Source: Cryobacterium glucosi (GTDB taxonomy: Bacteria > Actinomycetota > Actinomycetes > Actinomycetales > Microbacteriaceae). From it: a DNA stretch of 45,388 bases. Below the pieces are notes generated by a model. It ran no database searches. It had not been told where the DNA came from and saw nothing but the letters and a program-made list of their open reading frames with translations. The position numbers and the translations under genes were made by a program. Every line of letters begins with the position of its first letter. The first letter of the stretch is position 1. The DNA lies in assembly GCF_004402235.1 (NCBI RefSeq), contig NZ_SOFS01000035.1, forward strand, positions 1 to 45,388. The letters are read 5' to 3'. Below, piece after piece: positions 36,111 through 44,145 of the stretch.

Positions 36111-37712
36111 CTATGCGATCGTGACGCTGACCTCGTCGAGACCCGTCGCACCGTCGGGGATGACGTCTTGCCTGATATCCGTCTGGACGAGGCCGGCGGC
36201 ATCCGTCGCCCGGACCCGGAGGGTGTGTGCACCGGCCGTCGCAGGCCAGGACCAGGTCCACTGGCGCCAGGTGTCGGCCGAGATCGCCGTGGCGAGGGTC
36301 GCCTCGGCCCAGGCGCCGCCGTCGACCTGCACTTCCACCCCGCGGATGCCGGTGTGCTGGGCCCACGCGACACCCGCGACGGTCACGGTGCCCGCTCCGG
36401 CCCTGGCGCCCGAGCGCGGCACGTCGATCCGGGAGGACACCTTGACCGGGCCCCGCTCGGACCAGCCGCGGTCCGTCCAGTACGCGGTGTGCTGGTCGAA
36501 CCGGGTGACGTTGAGTTCGACGACCCATTTCGTGGCCGAGACGTAGCCGTAGAGGCCGGGCACGACCATCCGCACCGGGTAGCCGTGTTCGAGCGGGAGC
36601 GGGACGCCGTTCATGCCGACCGCGAGGATCGCGTTGCGGCCCGTGTCGGTGAGGACCTCGAGCGGGGTGCTCGCGGTCCAGCCGTCCTGGCTGCGGGAGA
36701 GCACCATGTCGGCGCCCGCGGTCGGCACGGCACGGGAGAGCAGGTTCCTGATCGGGTATCCGAGCCACGTCGCGTTGCCGATCAGGTCGCCGCCGACCGG
36801 GTTCGAAACGCACATCAGCGTTGTCGTGCTCTCTTCGAGGGGCAGGGCGAGCAGGTCGGCGAAGCTCAGTTCGACCTCGCTCTCGACCATTCCGGTGACC
36901 TTGAGCCTCCACGTGCTCGGGTCGATCCTGGGCACCTGGAGTGCGGTGTCGATCCGGTAGAAGTCCGCATTGGCGGTGATGAGCGGCGAGATGCCGTCAA
37001 CGGCGACGGATGCCGCTGGCGGGATCGCGGGCGCCGTGACGGACGGCGCTGGCAGGGTGAAGAGCGCGCGGGCGGCATCCGCTGCCCGGGTGCCGGCGGA
37101 CACGACCTGGCCGATCACGAGGGCGACCGCGCCGACGGCAGCACTCGCGCCCGTGTAGGCGAGGAAGCGGCGACGGTCGACGTCAGCGCCGCCCGGTGCG
37201 GTGTGCGCGGGCGCGGGAGCCGTCTCGGCGCGGAGCCGGGTGATCAGCACGGTCAGGAGCACGGCCGCGACGACCATGGCGACGACGGAGGGAAGGGCGT
37301 CGAGGGTCGAAGCGCTCGACCTGCTGAGCACCGCGAACACGGCGAGTCCGCCCGCCGCGACCGTGAGCACGCGCCCGACCGGCGGGCGCAGGAGTTCGAG
37401 CACCCCGGCGGCCGCGGCGAGCACCGCTGCGCCGAGGGCGAGGGTCACGATCAGCACGGCCTTGTCGTTCGTGCCGAAGAGGGAGATGACGAGTTCCTTG
37501 ACCCAGCCGGGCACGAGGTCGATCACGAGGGCGCCGACGGCGAGGACCGGACTGCCGGCCGGCGCGAGCAGCGCAGCGGCCAGTTCGGCGGCGCCGAGAC
37601 CGGCGAGGGCGGCCGCGATCCCGGCGAGGGCCGCGAGCACGGTGGGCCTGCGGGTCCACGTCCGGCGCGCGCGGGAACCAGGGGAGGGCGTGCGCGCGTC
37701 GGGGCCGGTCAT
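36111..37712 (-). CDS. Membrane-anchored sulfite-oxidase-family molybdopterin oxidoreductase
   Basis: The 533-residue product has about five hydrophobic segments in the first 160 residues, then a twin-arginine-like motif DRRRFLAYTG (R180-R182, F183) followed by another hydrophobic stretch, and an extracytoplasmic catalytic part from about 230. That part has the oxidoreductase molybdopterin-binding domain with the Mo-coordinating Cys301 in LMCVSNPVGGDLIGNATWLG, GYPVRMVVPGLYGYVSATKW, and a C-terminal Mo-co dimerisation-type domain (GVAWAQHTGIRGVEVQVDGG). The substrate is unknown. TAGGCT ends six bases before the ATG, so expression is probably leaderless. No heme partner gene is adjacent. Confidence 0.9.
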   Translation of the reverse strand: MTGPDARTPSPGSRARRTWTRRPTVLAALAGIAAALAGLGAAELAAALLAPAGSPVLAVGALVIDLVPGWVKELVISLFGTNDKAVLIVTLALGAAVLAAAAGVLELLRPPVGRVLTVAAGGLAVFAVLSRSSASTLDALPSVVAMVVAAVLLTVLITRLRAETAPAPAHTAPGGADVDRRRFLAYTGASAAVGAVALVIGQVVSAGTRAADAARALFTLPAPSVTAPAIPPAASVAVDGISPLITANADFYRIDTALQVPRIDPSTWRLKVTGMVESEVELSFADLLALPLEESTTTLMCVSNPVGGDLIGNATWLGYPIRNLLSRAVPTAGADMVLSRSQDGWTASTPLEVLTDTGRNAILAVGMNGVPLPLEHGYPVRMVVPGLYGYVSATKWVVELNVTRFDQHTAYWTDRGWSERGPVKVSSRIDVPRSGARAGAGTVTVAGVAWAQHTGIRGVEVQVDGGAWAEATLATAISADTWRQWTWSWPATAGAHTLRVRATDAAGLVQTDIRQDVIPDGATGLDEVSVTIA

Positions 37713-37718
37713 CCGTTC

Positions 37719-37724
37719 AGCCTA
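37719..37724 (-). promoter_or_regulatory. -10 box of the molybdoenzyme gene, leaderless
   Basis: Minus-strand TAGGCT (37724-37719) is followed by GAACGG and the ATG at 37712, spacing six. The rest of the 149-base divergent region holds CAGGAT (37847-37852), nine bases before the helicase ATG. Confidence 0.45.
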
Positions 37725-37861
37725 AGGCGGCCGCACCGGGGCGCGCCCGCGCATTCCTTACGATTCGCTGGTGTTTTCGCCAGAGTCTCCAGCCGTCGCT
37801 TGCCCGTCCTCCGCCCCCTCCGCAGGCAACGGCCAGCGCGATAGGGCAGGATCGAAGGATC

Positions 37862-40360
37862 ATGGCAACTCTGAGCGCCCTCCCGTCCGTCACCGATCCC
37901 GACGCCCTGTTCGCGGCATTCGAAGAGTGGGCGACGGACCAGGGCCTCTCGCTGTACCCCGCCCAGGAGGAGGCGCTCATCGAGATCGTCTCGGGGGCGA
38001 ACCTGATCCTGAGCACGCCGACCGGAACCGGGAAGTCCCTCGTCGCGGTCGGAGCGCACTTCGCCGCGCTCTCCGCGGGCAAGCGCAGTTTCTACACCGC
38101 GCCGATCAAGGCGCTCGTGAGCGAGAAGTTCTTCTCCCTCGTCGAGATCTTCGGCGCGGAGAACGTCGGGATGATGACGGGGGACTCCTCGGTCAACTCG
38201 GACGCCCCGATCATCTGCTGCACGGCCGAGATCCTCGCGAACCTCGCCCTCCGCAGCGGCGAGGACACCCAGGTCGACCAGGTCGTCATGGACGAATTCC
38301 ACTTCTACGGCGACCCCGACCGCGGCTGGGCCTGGCAGGTGCCGCTTCTCCTGCTGCCCCGGGTGCAGTTCATCCTGATGAGCGCGACCCTCGGGGACGT
38401 GACCGAGATCGCCGACGACCTCGCCCGCCGCACCAGCCGGCCGGTCGCGGTCGTCACGGGCGTCGAACGCCCGGTCCCGCTCAACTACTACTACGAGACC
38501 ACGCCGGTGCACGAGACCGTCGAGGACCTGCTCAAGACCGGCCAGGCGCCCGTCTACATCGTGCATTTCTCCCAGGCCGCCGCCCTCGAACGCGCGCAGG
38601 CGCTCTCGAGCGTCAAGGTCGCCACCAAGGAGCAGAAGGAAGCGATCGCCGAACTGATCGGCGAGTTCCGCTTCACGACGAGCTTCGGCAAGACCCTCTC
38701 GCGGCTGATCCGGATGGGCATCGGCGTGCACCACGCCGGCATGCTGCCGAAGTACCGCCGACTCGTCGAGCAGCTCGCCCAGCGCGGCCTGCTCCGGGTG
38801 ATCTGCGGCACCGACACCCTCGGAGTCGGCATCAACGTGCCGATCCGCACGGTGCTCTTCACCGCCCTGACCAAGTACGACGGCGTCAAGATGCGCCAGC
38901 TCAACGCCCGCGAGTTCCACCAGATCGCCGGGCGCGCCGGCCGGGCCGGGTACGACACCGCGGGAACCGTCGTGATCCAGGCCCCCGACCACGAGACCGA
39001 GAACCTCAAGGCGATCGAGAAGGCCGGGGACGACCCCAAGAAGAAGCGCAAGATCATCCGCAAGAAGGCGCCGGAGGGCTTCGTGTCCTGGGGCGAGCCG
39101 TCGTTCCAGCGCCTCGTCAGCGCCGAGCCGGAGACACTGCACTCGAGCATGCAGATGACCGCCGCGATGCTGATCAACGTGATCGGCCGCGGCGGCGACG
39201 CCTTCGCGCACGTCTACGAGCTCGTGTTCGACAACCACGAGCCGTGGAAGCGCCAGCTCGCGCACGCCCGCCGTGCCCTCGGCATCTACAAGACGCTGCG
39301 CGCGGCCGGGATCGTCGAGCAGAGCGCGAGCGGGGACATCCGCCTGACCGTCGACCTGCAGCCGAACTTCGCTCTCAACCAGCCGCTCTCGCCGTTCGCG
39401 CTCGCCGCGTTCGACCTGCTCGACCCGGAGTCGCCGACCTACGCGCTCGACATGATGTCGATCGTCGAGGCGACCCTCGACGACCCGCGTCCGGTGCTGA
39501 TGGGCCAGCAGTTCGCGGCCCGCGGCGAAGCTGTCAACGCGATGAAGCGCGAGGGCATCGAATACGACGAGCGGATGGCGCTGCTCGAGGAGATCACCTG
39601 GCCGAAGCCCCTCGAGGAGCTGCTGACCTACACCTTCACGACCTACAAGGAGTCGCAGCCCTGGATCGCGGACTTCGAGCTCAGCCCCAAGACGGTCGTG
39701 CGCGACATGTACGAACGTGCGATGTCGTTCGGTGAGTTCATCGCGTTCTACAAGCTCGCTCGCTCAGAGGGCGTCGTGCTGCGCTACCTGTCCGACGCCT
39801 ACCGGGCCGCCCGGCAGACCATCCCGGACGAGGCCAAGACAGAGGACCTGCTCGACCTGATCGAGTGGCTCGGCGAACTCGTGCGCCAGGTCGACTCGAG
39901 CCTCCTCGACGAGTGGGAGGAGCTCATCCACCCCGACCTCGAAGCGCACGAGCAGGGCGCCGTGTCCGTGCTGCCGCCGCCCCCGCGTCGGCTCACCACG
40001 AACGTGCGCGCCTTCCGGATCCTCGTGCGCAACGAGCTGTTCCGGCGCGTTCAGCTCGCGGCGCTCGAGAACTACGACGCGCTCGGCGAGCTCGACCGCG
40101 AGCACGGCTTCACGGCGGATGCCTGGGGAGACGCCATGGACGGATACTTCGCCGAACACGACGAGGTCCTCACCGACGCCAACGCGCGCGGGTCCGGCAT
40201 GCTGATCCTCGACGAGGGCGCAACGGAGTGGACCGTGCGGCAGATCCTCGACGACCCGGAGGGCGATCACGACTGGGGGATCAGCGCGACGATCGACCTC
40301 GCCGAATCGGACGACCTCGGCGCCGCGCACGTCCGGGTCACGGCGGTCAATCGGCTCTAA
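37862..40360 (+). CDS. Ski2-like DExH-box RNA helicase with DUF3516 C-terminus
   Basis: The 832-residue protein has an SF2 helicase core: Q-motif region LYPAQEEAL, motif I STPTGTGKS at about 50-60, motif Ia YTAPIKALVSEKF, motif II DEFH near 144, motif III LMSATLGD, motif V GTDTLGVGINVPIRTV and motif VI QIAGRAGRAGYD. From about residue 400 it has the DUF3516 region typical of actinobacterial Ski2-like proteins, with a KKKRKIIRKK basic patch. RNA unwinding is inferred from the class; the cellular role is not known. Start ATG 37862 has GAAGGA too close for a normal site, and CAGGAT nine bases upstream, so a leaderless start is possible. Confidence 0.92.
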   Translation: MATLSALPSVTDPDALFAAFEEWATDQGLSLYPAQEEALIEIVSGANLILSTPTGTGKSLVAVGAHFAALSAGKRSFYTAPIKALVSEKFFSLVEIFGAENVGMMTGDSSVNSDAPIICCTAEILANLALRSGEDTQVDQVVMDEFHFYGDPDRGWAWQVPLLLLPRVQFILMSATLGDVTEIADDLARRTSRPVAVVTGVERPVPLNYYYETTPVHETVEDLLKTGQAPVYIVHFSQAAALERAQALSSVKVATKEQKEAIAELIGEFRFTTSFGKTLSRLIRMGIGVHHAGMLPKYRRLVEQLAQRGLLRVICGTDTLGVGINVPIRTVLFTALTKYDGVKMRQLNAREFHQIAGRAGRAGYDTAGTVVIQAPDHETENLKAIEKAGDDPKKKRKIIRKKAPEGFVSWGEPSFQRLVSAEPETLHSSMQMTAAMLINVIGRGGDAFAHVYELVFDNHEPWKRQLAHARRALGIYKTLRAAGIVEQSASGDIRLTVDLQPNFALNQPLSPFALAAFDLLDPESPTYALDMMSIVEATLDDPRPVLMGQQFAARGEAVNAMKREGIEYDERMALLEEITWPKPLEELLTYTFTTYKESQPWIADFELSPKTVVRDMYERAMSFGEFIAFYKLARSEGVVLRYLSDAYRAARQTIPDEAKTEDLLDLIEWLGELVRQVDSSLLDEWEELIHPDLEAHEQGAVSVLPPPPRRLTTNVRAFRILVRNELFRRVQLAALENYDALGELDREHGFTADAWGDAMDGYFAEHDEVLTDANARGSGMLILDEGATEWTVRQILDDPEGDHDWGISATIDLAESDDLGAAHVRVTAVNRL

Positions 40361-40370
40361 GGTCGGCCCG

Positions 40371-40416
40371 TGCCTGGTGTAGACCTTACCTGGTGCAGAC
40401 CGTACCTGGTGCTTGG
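40371..40416. repeat. 16-bp tandem repeat, about three copies
   Basis: TGCCTGGTGTAGACCT, TACCTGGTGCAGACCG and TACCTGGTGCTTGG follow one another between the helicase stop and the Gfo/Idh promoter. Each carries ACCTGGTG or a one-base variant. The role is unknown; clustered copies could be a protein-binding array or slippage product. Confidence 0.7.
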
Positions 40417-40452
40417 AGCGCGGTGGCGGCGGGCGGCGGGTGCCCCGCGGAG

Positions 40453-40458
40453 TAGCGT
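40453..40458 (+). promoter_or_regulatory. -10 box of the Gfo/Idh gene, leaderless
   Basis: TAGCGT is followed by GGAAGC and the ATG at 40465, spacing six. Confidence 0.45.
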
Positions 40459-40464
40459 GGAAGC

Positions 40465-41517
40465 ATGAGTGCAGCCGACAACATCGCCCGTCCGATCCGA
40501 TCCGCCGTGATCGGCTTCGGCCTCTCCGGGAGGGTGTTCCACAGCCCGTTCCTCGCCGCGAACCCAGAATTCTCCCTCGACGCGATCGTCACGGGCGACC
40601 CCGTGCGGCGCCAGCAGGCGGCAGAGACCTATCCGGGTGTGCGCCTTATGCACACCGTCGACGAGCTCCTCGCCGCAGCGGACGACCTCGACCTCGTCGT
40701 GATCGGCTCCCCGCCGGGCAGCCACGTCGCACTCGCCCATGCCGCGCTCGACGCGGGCCTCGCCGTCGTCATCGACAAGCCGTTCGCTCCCACGAGCATC
40801 GCAGGCCAGGGGCTCATCGAGAAGGCCAAACGCCTCGGCCTGCTGCTCACCGTGTTCCAGAACCGGCGCTGGGACGGTGACTTCCTGACCCTGAAGGCGC
40901 TCATCGATGAGGGCGCCCTCGGCGAGGTGCGGCACTTCGAGTCGCGGTTCGAGTTCTGGCGCCCGACACCGTCGGCCAAGGCCTGGAAGGCGAGCGCCGG
41001 CATCCGTGAGGGCGGCGGGATTCTCTTCGACCTCGGCGCGCACCTGATCGACCAGGCCCTGCAGCTCTTCGGGCCGGTCGATGACATCTACGCAGAGATC
41101 GCGACCCGCGTGCCCGGCGGGAACGCCGACGACGACACCTTCGTGTCGCTGCACCACGGTTCCGGGGTGCGATCGCACCTGTGGATGAACGGGACCGCCG
41201 CCCAGGTCGGGCCGCGTTTCCACGTGCTCGGCTCTGAATCGGGGTACACGAAGTGGGGCCTCGACGGCCAGGAGGCCACCCTTGCCGCCGGTGCTCTTCC
41301 GACGGATGCCGGTTTCGGTATCGAGCACGAGTCGGCCTGGGGCATGCTCGGGCTCGACGGCGCCCAGCACGCGGTGCCCACCGAACCCGGCGACTACGCG
41401 GCCTTCTACCGGGGACTCGCCGACGCGCTGCTGCGCGGTGCGCCCGCTCCCGTCGACCCGGAGGACTCGCTGCGCGTGGTCGGGATCATCGAGCGGATCT
41501 TCCGCCAGACCCGTTAG
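40465..41517 (+). CDS. Gfo/Idh/MocA family oxidoreductase
   Basis: The 350-residue product has an N-terminal NAD(P)-binding fold (AVIGFGLSGRVFHSPFLAA), the family motif DKPF near 104 (EKP in many relatives), and a C-terminal alpha/beta domain with FDLGAHLIDQALQLFG. The GRVFHSPF sequence and VFQNRRWDGDFLTL match the YdgJ/YhhX-like branch, which acts on inositols or sugars. The substrate cannot be read from sequence. It is monocistronic and ends before a long palindrome at 41554. Confidence 0.92.
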   Translation: MSAADNIARPIRSAVIGFGLSGRVFHSPFLAANPEFSLDAIVTGDPVRRQQAAETYPGVRLMHTVDELLAAADDLDLVVIGSPPGSHVALAHAALDAGLAVVIDKPFAPTSIAGQGLIEKAKRLGLLLTVFQNRRWDGDFLTLKALIDEGALGEVRHFESRFEFWRPTPSAKAWKASAGIREGGGILFDLGAHLIDQALQLFGPVDDIYAEIATRVPGGNADDDTFVSLHHGSGVRSHLWMNGTAAQVGPRFHVLGSESGYTKWGLDGQEATLAAGALPTDAGFGIEHESAWGMLGLDGAQHAVPTEPGDYAAFYRGLADALLRGAPAPVDPEDSLRVVGIIERIFRQTR

Positions 41518-41553
41518 CGGCATCCGCTCGCCGGGCGGTCGAACGTCGACGTC

Positions 41554-41619
41554 GAGCGCTGGTGTTGCGCCGCTCCGCGCGTGGTCGACCACGCGCGCAC
41601 CGGCGGAACACCCGCGCTC
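41554..41619. terminator. 66-bp near-perfect palindrome after the Gfo/Idh gene
   Basis: The two 33-base arms are exactly symmetrical about 41586/41587. The centre GCGCGTGGTCGACCACGCGC is a perfect 20-bp palindrome; outward come CGCCG/CGGCG, GGTGTT/AACACC and GAGCGC/GCGCTC with a few mismatches. It lies 37 bases after the stop. A cruciform or very strong RNA hairpin is possible; terminator use is inferred from position. Confidence 0.6.
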
Positions 41620-41944
41620 GGTGCGGTGGATGCCCGCTTAAAGCAAGCGACCGGCCCCGGCCGGACCGGGCAACCGTGTGCTCGCCCGCGCATCACGTTC
41701 TTCCGGTCCGACCGATGCCGGTCGGCTTCAGCGCCCCAACACGTTGGGACTGGTTGTACTCTCGTTCACCGAGATGAACGAGCAGTGTGGATTGACTGAA
41801 CGAGAGGTGCCGTTTCCCGGCCTCCCGGCGACCGGGTATCGGCGCCGGTTCCACCCTGCCGGACGAAGCTGCCGGGCAGGCGCGTGCGGGCTGTGGAGCG
41901 ATCCGCGGGGAATCTGATGCGCGTGCGCCGGGAATGGCGTGTGA
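41620..41944. other. Non-coding interval with nested inverted repeats
   Basis: No gene is supported in these 325 bases. CCGACC/GGTCGG forms a six-pair hairpin near 41708-41725, CCCAAC-AC-GTTGGG lies at 41735-41748, and CTCTCGTTCA (41759-41768) can pair either with TGAACGAG at 41775-41782 or with TGAACGAGAG at 41797-41806. The region is less GC-rich than its neighbours around 41735-41815. It may hold a small RNA or a pair of convergent terminators. Confidence 0.4.
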
Positions 41945-42454
41945 CTAGCGCTTCGTTGTCCAGTCGAGGTTGATGACGTCGTTGATGTAGATGTCCTCGC
42001 CGAGGCCGGGCACCGACGGATTCATCCGGAGGAGCTGTTGCACGGGCACGTCGAAGCGCTGCGCGATCGCGAAGAAGTCGTCGCCTTCGACGACCGTGTA
42101 GGTCTGGAGTGCGCCGGCGCCGTTTGACGCGGCGGATCCCTCGGCGCCCGCTGTCGCTCCCAGATCGGTCGCAGGCCCCTCCGGAATCGGCGCGACGGGG
42201 ATTGCAGCGGCGTTCGGGGTTGTCGTGGGTGCCGATCCCTTCGGCGGGTTGGGGATGAGCGGCACCTCCACGGGCGTCGGGGTGGGCGTCGGCGTGGGAG
42301 TCGGTGTCTGGGTGACGACGACGGTGGCCGTGACGACCGCAGGCGCCGGAGCCGCCGCGCACCCGGAAAGGCCGAGAACGAGGATCCCGGAGACCAGGAT
42401 CGCGGTGGATGGGCCCGCGGCCCGGAATGAGTGCTGGGACGACCGAATACGCAT
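41945..42454 (-). CDS. LysM-domain lipoprotein
   Basis: The 169-residue product has a signal peptide with lipobox LSGC (Cys32), a threonine/proline linker ([11 protein letters not shown]), a second Ala/Pro-rich linker, and one C-terminal LysM domain at about 118-165 (YTVVEGDDFFAIAQRFDVPVQQLLRMN). LysM binds N-acetylglucosamine in peptidoglycan, so the protein probably bridges membrane and cell wall. No catalytic domain is present. A G-rich ribosome-binding sequence (GGGGG) precedes the ATG. It follows sdaA by about 110 bases on the same strand. Confidence 0.88.
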   Translation of the reverse strand: MRIRSSQHSFRAAGPSTAILVSGILVLGLSGCAAAPAPAVVTATVVVTQTPTPTPTPTPTPVEVPLIPNPPKGSAPTTTPNAAAIPVAPIPEGPATDLGATAGAEGSAASNGAGALQTYTVVEGDDFFAIAQRFDVPVQQLLRMNPSVPGLGEDIYINDVINLDWTTKR

Positions 42455-42562
42455 GAGACCCCCGGAATGCCGTGAACGTGATGAATGCGGCGCGACAGGG
42501 GAACGAAAGGGCTGCGCCCGACATCCGTATCGCGTGTGCCTGCCCAGTTTAGGCTGGTCGGG

Positions 42563-43939
42563 TCAACATTCGATCACGTTGACGGCGAGACCGCCCTCGC
42601 TCGTTTCCTTGTACTTCGTCATCATGTCGAGGCCGGTCTGGCGCATGGTCTCGATGACGGTGTCGAGGGAGACGAGGTGGGTGCCGTCGCCGTGCAGGGC
42701 GAGGCGGGCAGCGGAGACCGCCGTCGACGACGCGATCGCGTTGCGCTCGATGCACGGCACCTGCACGAGGCCTCCGACGGGGTCGCAGGTGAGACCGAGG
42801 TGGTGCTCCATCGCGATCTCGGCGGCGTTCTCGACCTGGCGCGGGGTGCCGCCGAGCACCGCGCAGAGCGCGCCGGAGGCCATCGCGCACGCTGATCCGA
42901 CCTCGGCCTGGCAGCCGCCTTCCGCGCCGGATATGGAGGCGTTGGCCTTCACGAGGGATCCGATCGCGGCCGCCGTGAGCAGGTAGCGGCGGATGCCCTC
43001 GGCGTTCGCCCCAGGGACGAACCGCAGGTAGTAGTGCCCGACGGCCGGGATGATTCCCGCCGCACCGTTGGTCGGTGCCGTGACGACGCGGCCTCCGGAG
43101 GCGTTCTCCTCGTTGACCGCGAGGGCGAAGGCGTGCAGCCACTCGGTCGAGGTGTCTCGCTCGCGCAGGGGCAGCAGCTCATATTCCTCGAGCTGCATGC
43201 GAATGGCGGCGGCACGGCGCTTGACCTTGAGGCCCCCGGGAAGGGTGCCGGCCGTGGCCAATCCGGCCTCGACGCAGACGTGCATCGCGTCCCAGATCGC
43301 GTCGAGCCCGGCGTCGAGGGCTTCGGCCCCGTGGATGGACTCCTCGTTCTCGCGGGCGATCGCGGCGATGTCGACCCCGCGGGCATCGCAGAGTGCGAGC
43401 AGCTCGGCGCTCGAGTCGTAGTCCATCGGCCGGGGAGAGGTCGTCGGCGGAACCATGGGGTCGCCCTCGCGCCGGATGAAGCCGCCTCCGATCGAGTACC
43501 AGGTCTCCTCGAACAGGGGGAGGGCATCCGTCGCCGACCACGCTTGCAGGGTGAGCGCGTTGGGGTGGCCGGGCAGCCTGGTGCGCGCTTCGAAGCGGAT
43601 GTCGCCGCGCTCGACCGCTATCGTGTGGCGGCCGTCGAGGAGCAGCGTTGCGCCCTCGTCCAGGTCGGCCCACGATCCGTGGACGGCGGCAGGGTCGCAG
43701 GTCTCCGGGTGCAAGCCGGTGAGACCGGCGAGGACGGCGTCGGGAGTGCCGTGGCCGAGGCCCGTCGAGCCGAGCGAACCGTAGAGCGAGCAGCTCACCC
43801 GGGTGACCTCGCCGAGCCGGCCGCTTTCGGTGAGGTGGGCGGCGAAGGCGCGGGCGGCCCGCATCGGGCCGACCGTGTGGGAGCTGGAGGGGCCGATCCC
43901 GATGGAGAACAGATCGAGGGCCGAGACATACGCGGACAT
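42563..43939 (-). CDS. sdaA: L-serine ammonia-lyase, iron-sulfur type
   Basis: It deaminates L-serine to pyruvate with a 4Fe-4S cluster. The 458-residue single-chain product opens with SALDLFSIGIGPSSSHTVGPMRAA (beta domain). Three cluster cysteines are at 343 (GCQAEVGSA), 385 (LTCDPVGG) and 396 (VPCIERN), and the last residue is Cys458. In the Legionella enzyme, cysteines at these same positions hold the cluster, and the C-terminal Cys folds into the active site. The ATG at 43939 lies six bases after TACGAT; the frame upstream to 44074 only reads through the palindrome at 44020. Confidence 0.95.
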   Translation of the reverse strand: MSAYVSALDLFSIGIGPSSSHTVGPMRAARAFAAHLTESGRLGEVTRVSCSLYGSLGSTGLGHGTPDAVLAGLTGLHPETCDPAAVHGSWADLDEGATLLLDGRHTIAVERGDIRFEARTRLPGHPNALTLQAWSATDALPLFEETWYSIGGGFIRREGDPMVPPTTSPRPMDYDSSAELLALCDARGVDIAAIARENEESIHGAEALDAGLDAIWDAMHVCVEAGLATAGTLPGGLKVKRRAAAIRMQLEEYELLPLRERDTSTEWLHAFALAVNEENASGGRVVTAPTNGAAGIIPAVGHYYLRFVPGANAEGIRRYLLTAAAIGSLVKANASISGAEGGCQAEVGSACAMASGALCAVLGGTPRQVENAAEIAMEHHLGLTCDPVGGLVQVPCIERNAIASSTAVSAARLALHGDGTHLVSLDTVIETMRQTGLDMMTKYKETSEGGLAVNVIEC

Positions 43940-43945
43940 CCGTCC

Positions 43946-43951
43946 ATCGTA
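43946..43951 (-). promoter_or_regulatory. -10 box of sdaA, leaderless
   Basis: Minus-strand TACGAT (43951-43946) is followed by GGACGG and the ATG at 43939, spacing six. Confidence 0.5.
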
Positions 43952-44019
43952 TGCGCGTCGGCCGCCCGCGTCCGGGGGCGCGCGGTCGCCCTGTCCGGGT
44001 GTCGGCTCGCCCGGCCGGT

Positions 44020-44080
44020 GCTGAGGTGTCGCAGATCGACGTTCCCTGGGCCGGGGAACGTCGATCTGCGACACCTCAGC
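44020..44080. repeat. 27-bp perfect inverted repeat between divergent sdaA and solA-like genes
   Basis: The left arm runs 44020-44046 and the right arm 44054-44080, with no mismatch and a seven-base loop TGGGCCG. It contains GTGTCGCAGATCGACG. Because both flanking genes are transcribed away from it, it cannot terminate either one. TGTCGCAGA is shared with the palindrome at 12891. Confidence 0.85.
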
Positions 44081-44133
44081 CGGTCTGTGACGCCGAGCGA
44101 CTCGCGGGCTGGGCCGGTGCCCGCGCAGGCTGG

Positions 44134-44139
44134 CAGGAT
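44134..44139 (+). promoter_or_regulatory. -10-like box of the flavoenzyme gene, leaderless
   Basis: CAGGAT is followed by GGGCGC and the ATG at 44146, spacing six. The hexamer is a weak -10 match, supported by the constant spacing seen elsewhere. Confidence 0.35.
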
Positions 44140-44145
44140 GGGCGC

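Noticed and set aside
35542..36912. 456-codon frame including the DksA-like gene
   Set aside because: Only the last 129 codons are a gene; the upstream part is a shadow inside the molybdoenzyme gene and the intergenic region, and the internal ATG has AAAGGA.
41581..41799. 72-codon open frame after the Gfo/Idh gene
   Set aside because: It begins inside the 66-bp palindrome and lacks a start signal or recognisable sequence.
43951..44145. 65-residue N-terminal extension of the flavoenzyme and the matching extension of SdaA
   Set aside because: Both are read-through of the palindrome at 44020-44080. The true starts are set by the -10 boxes and by family N-termini.
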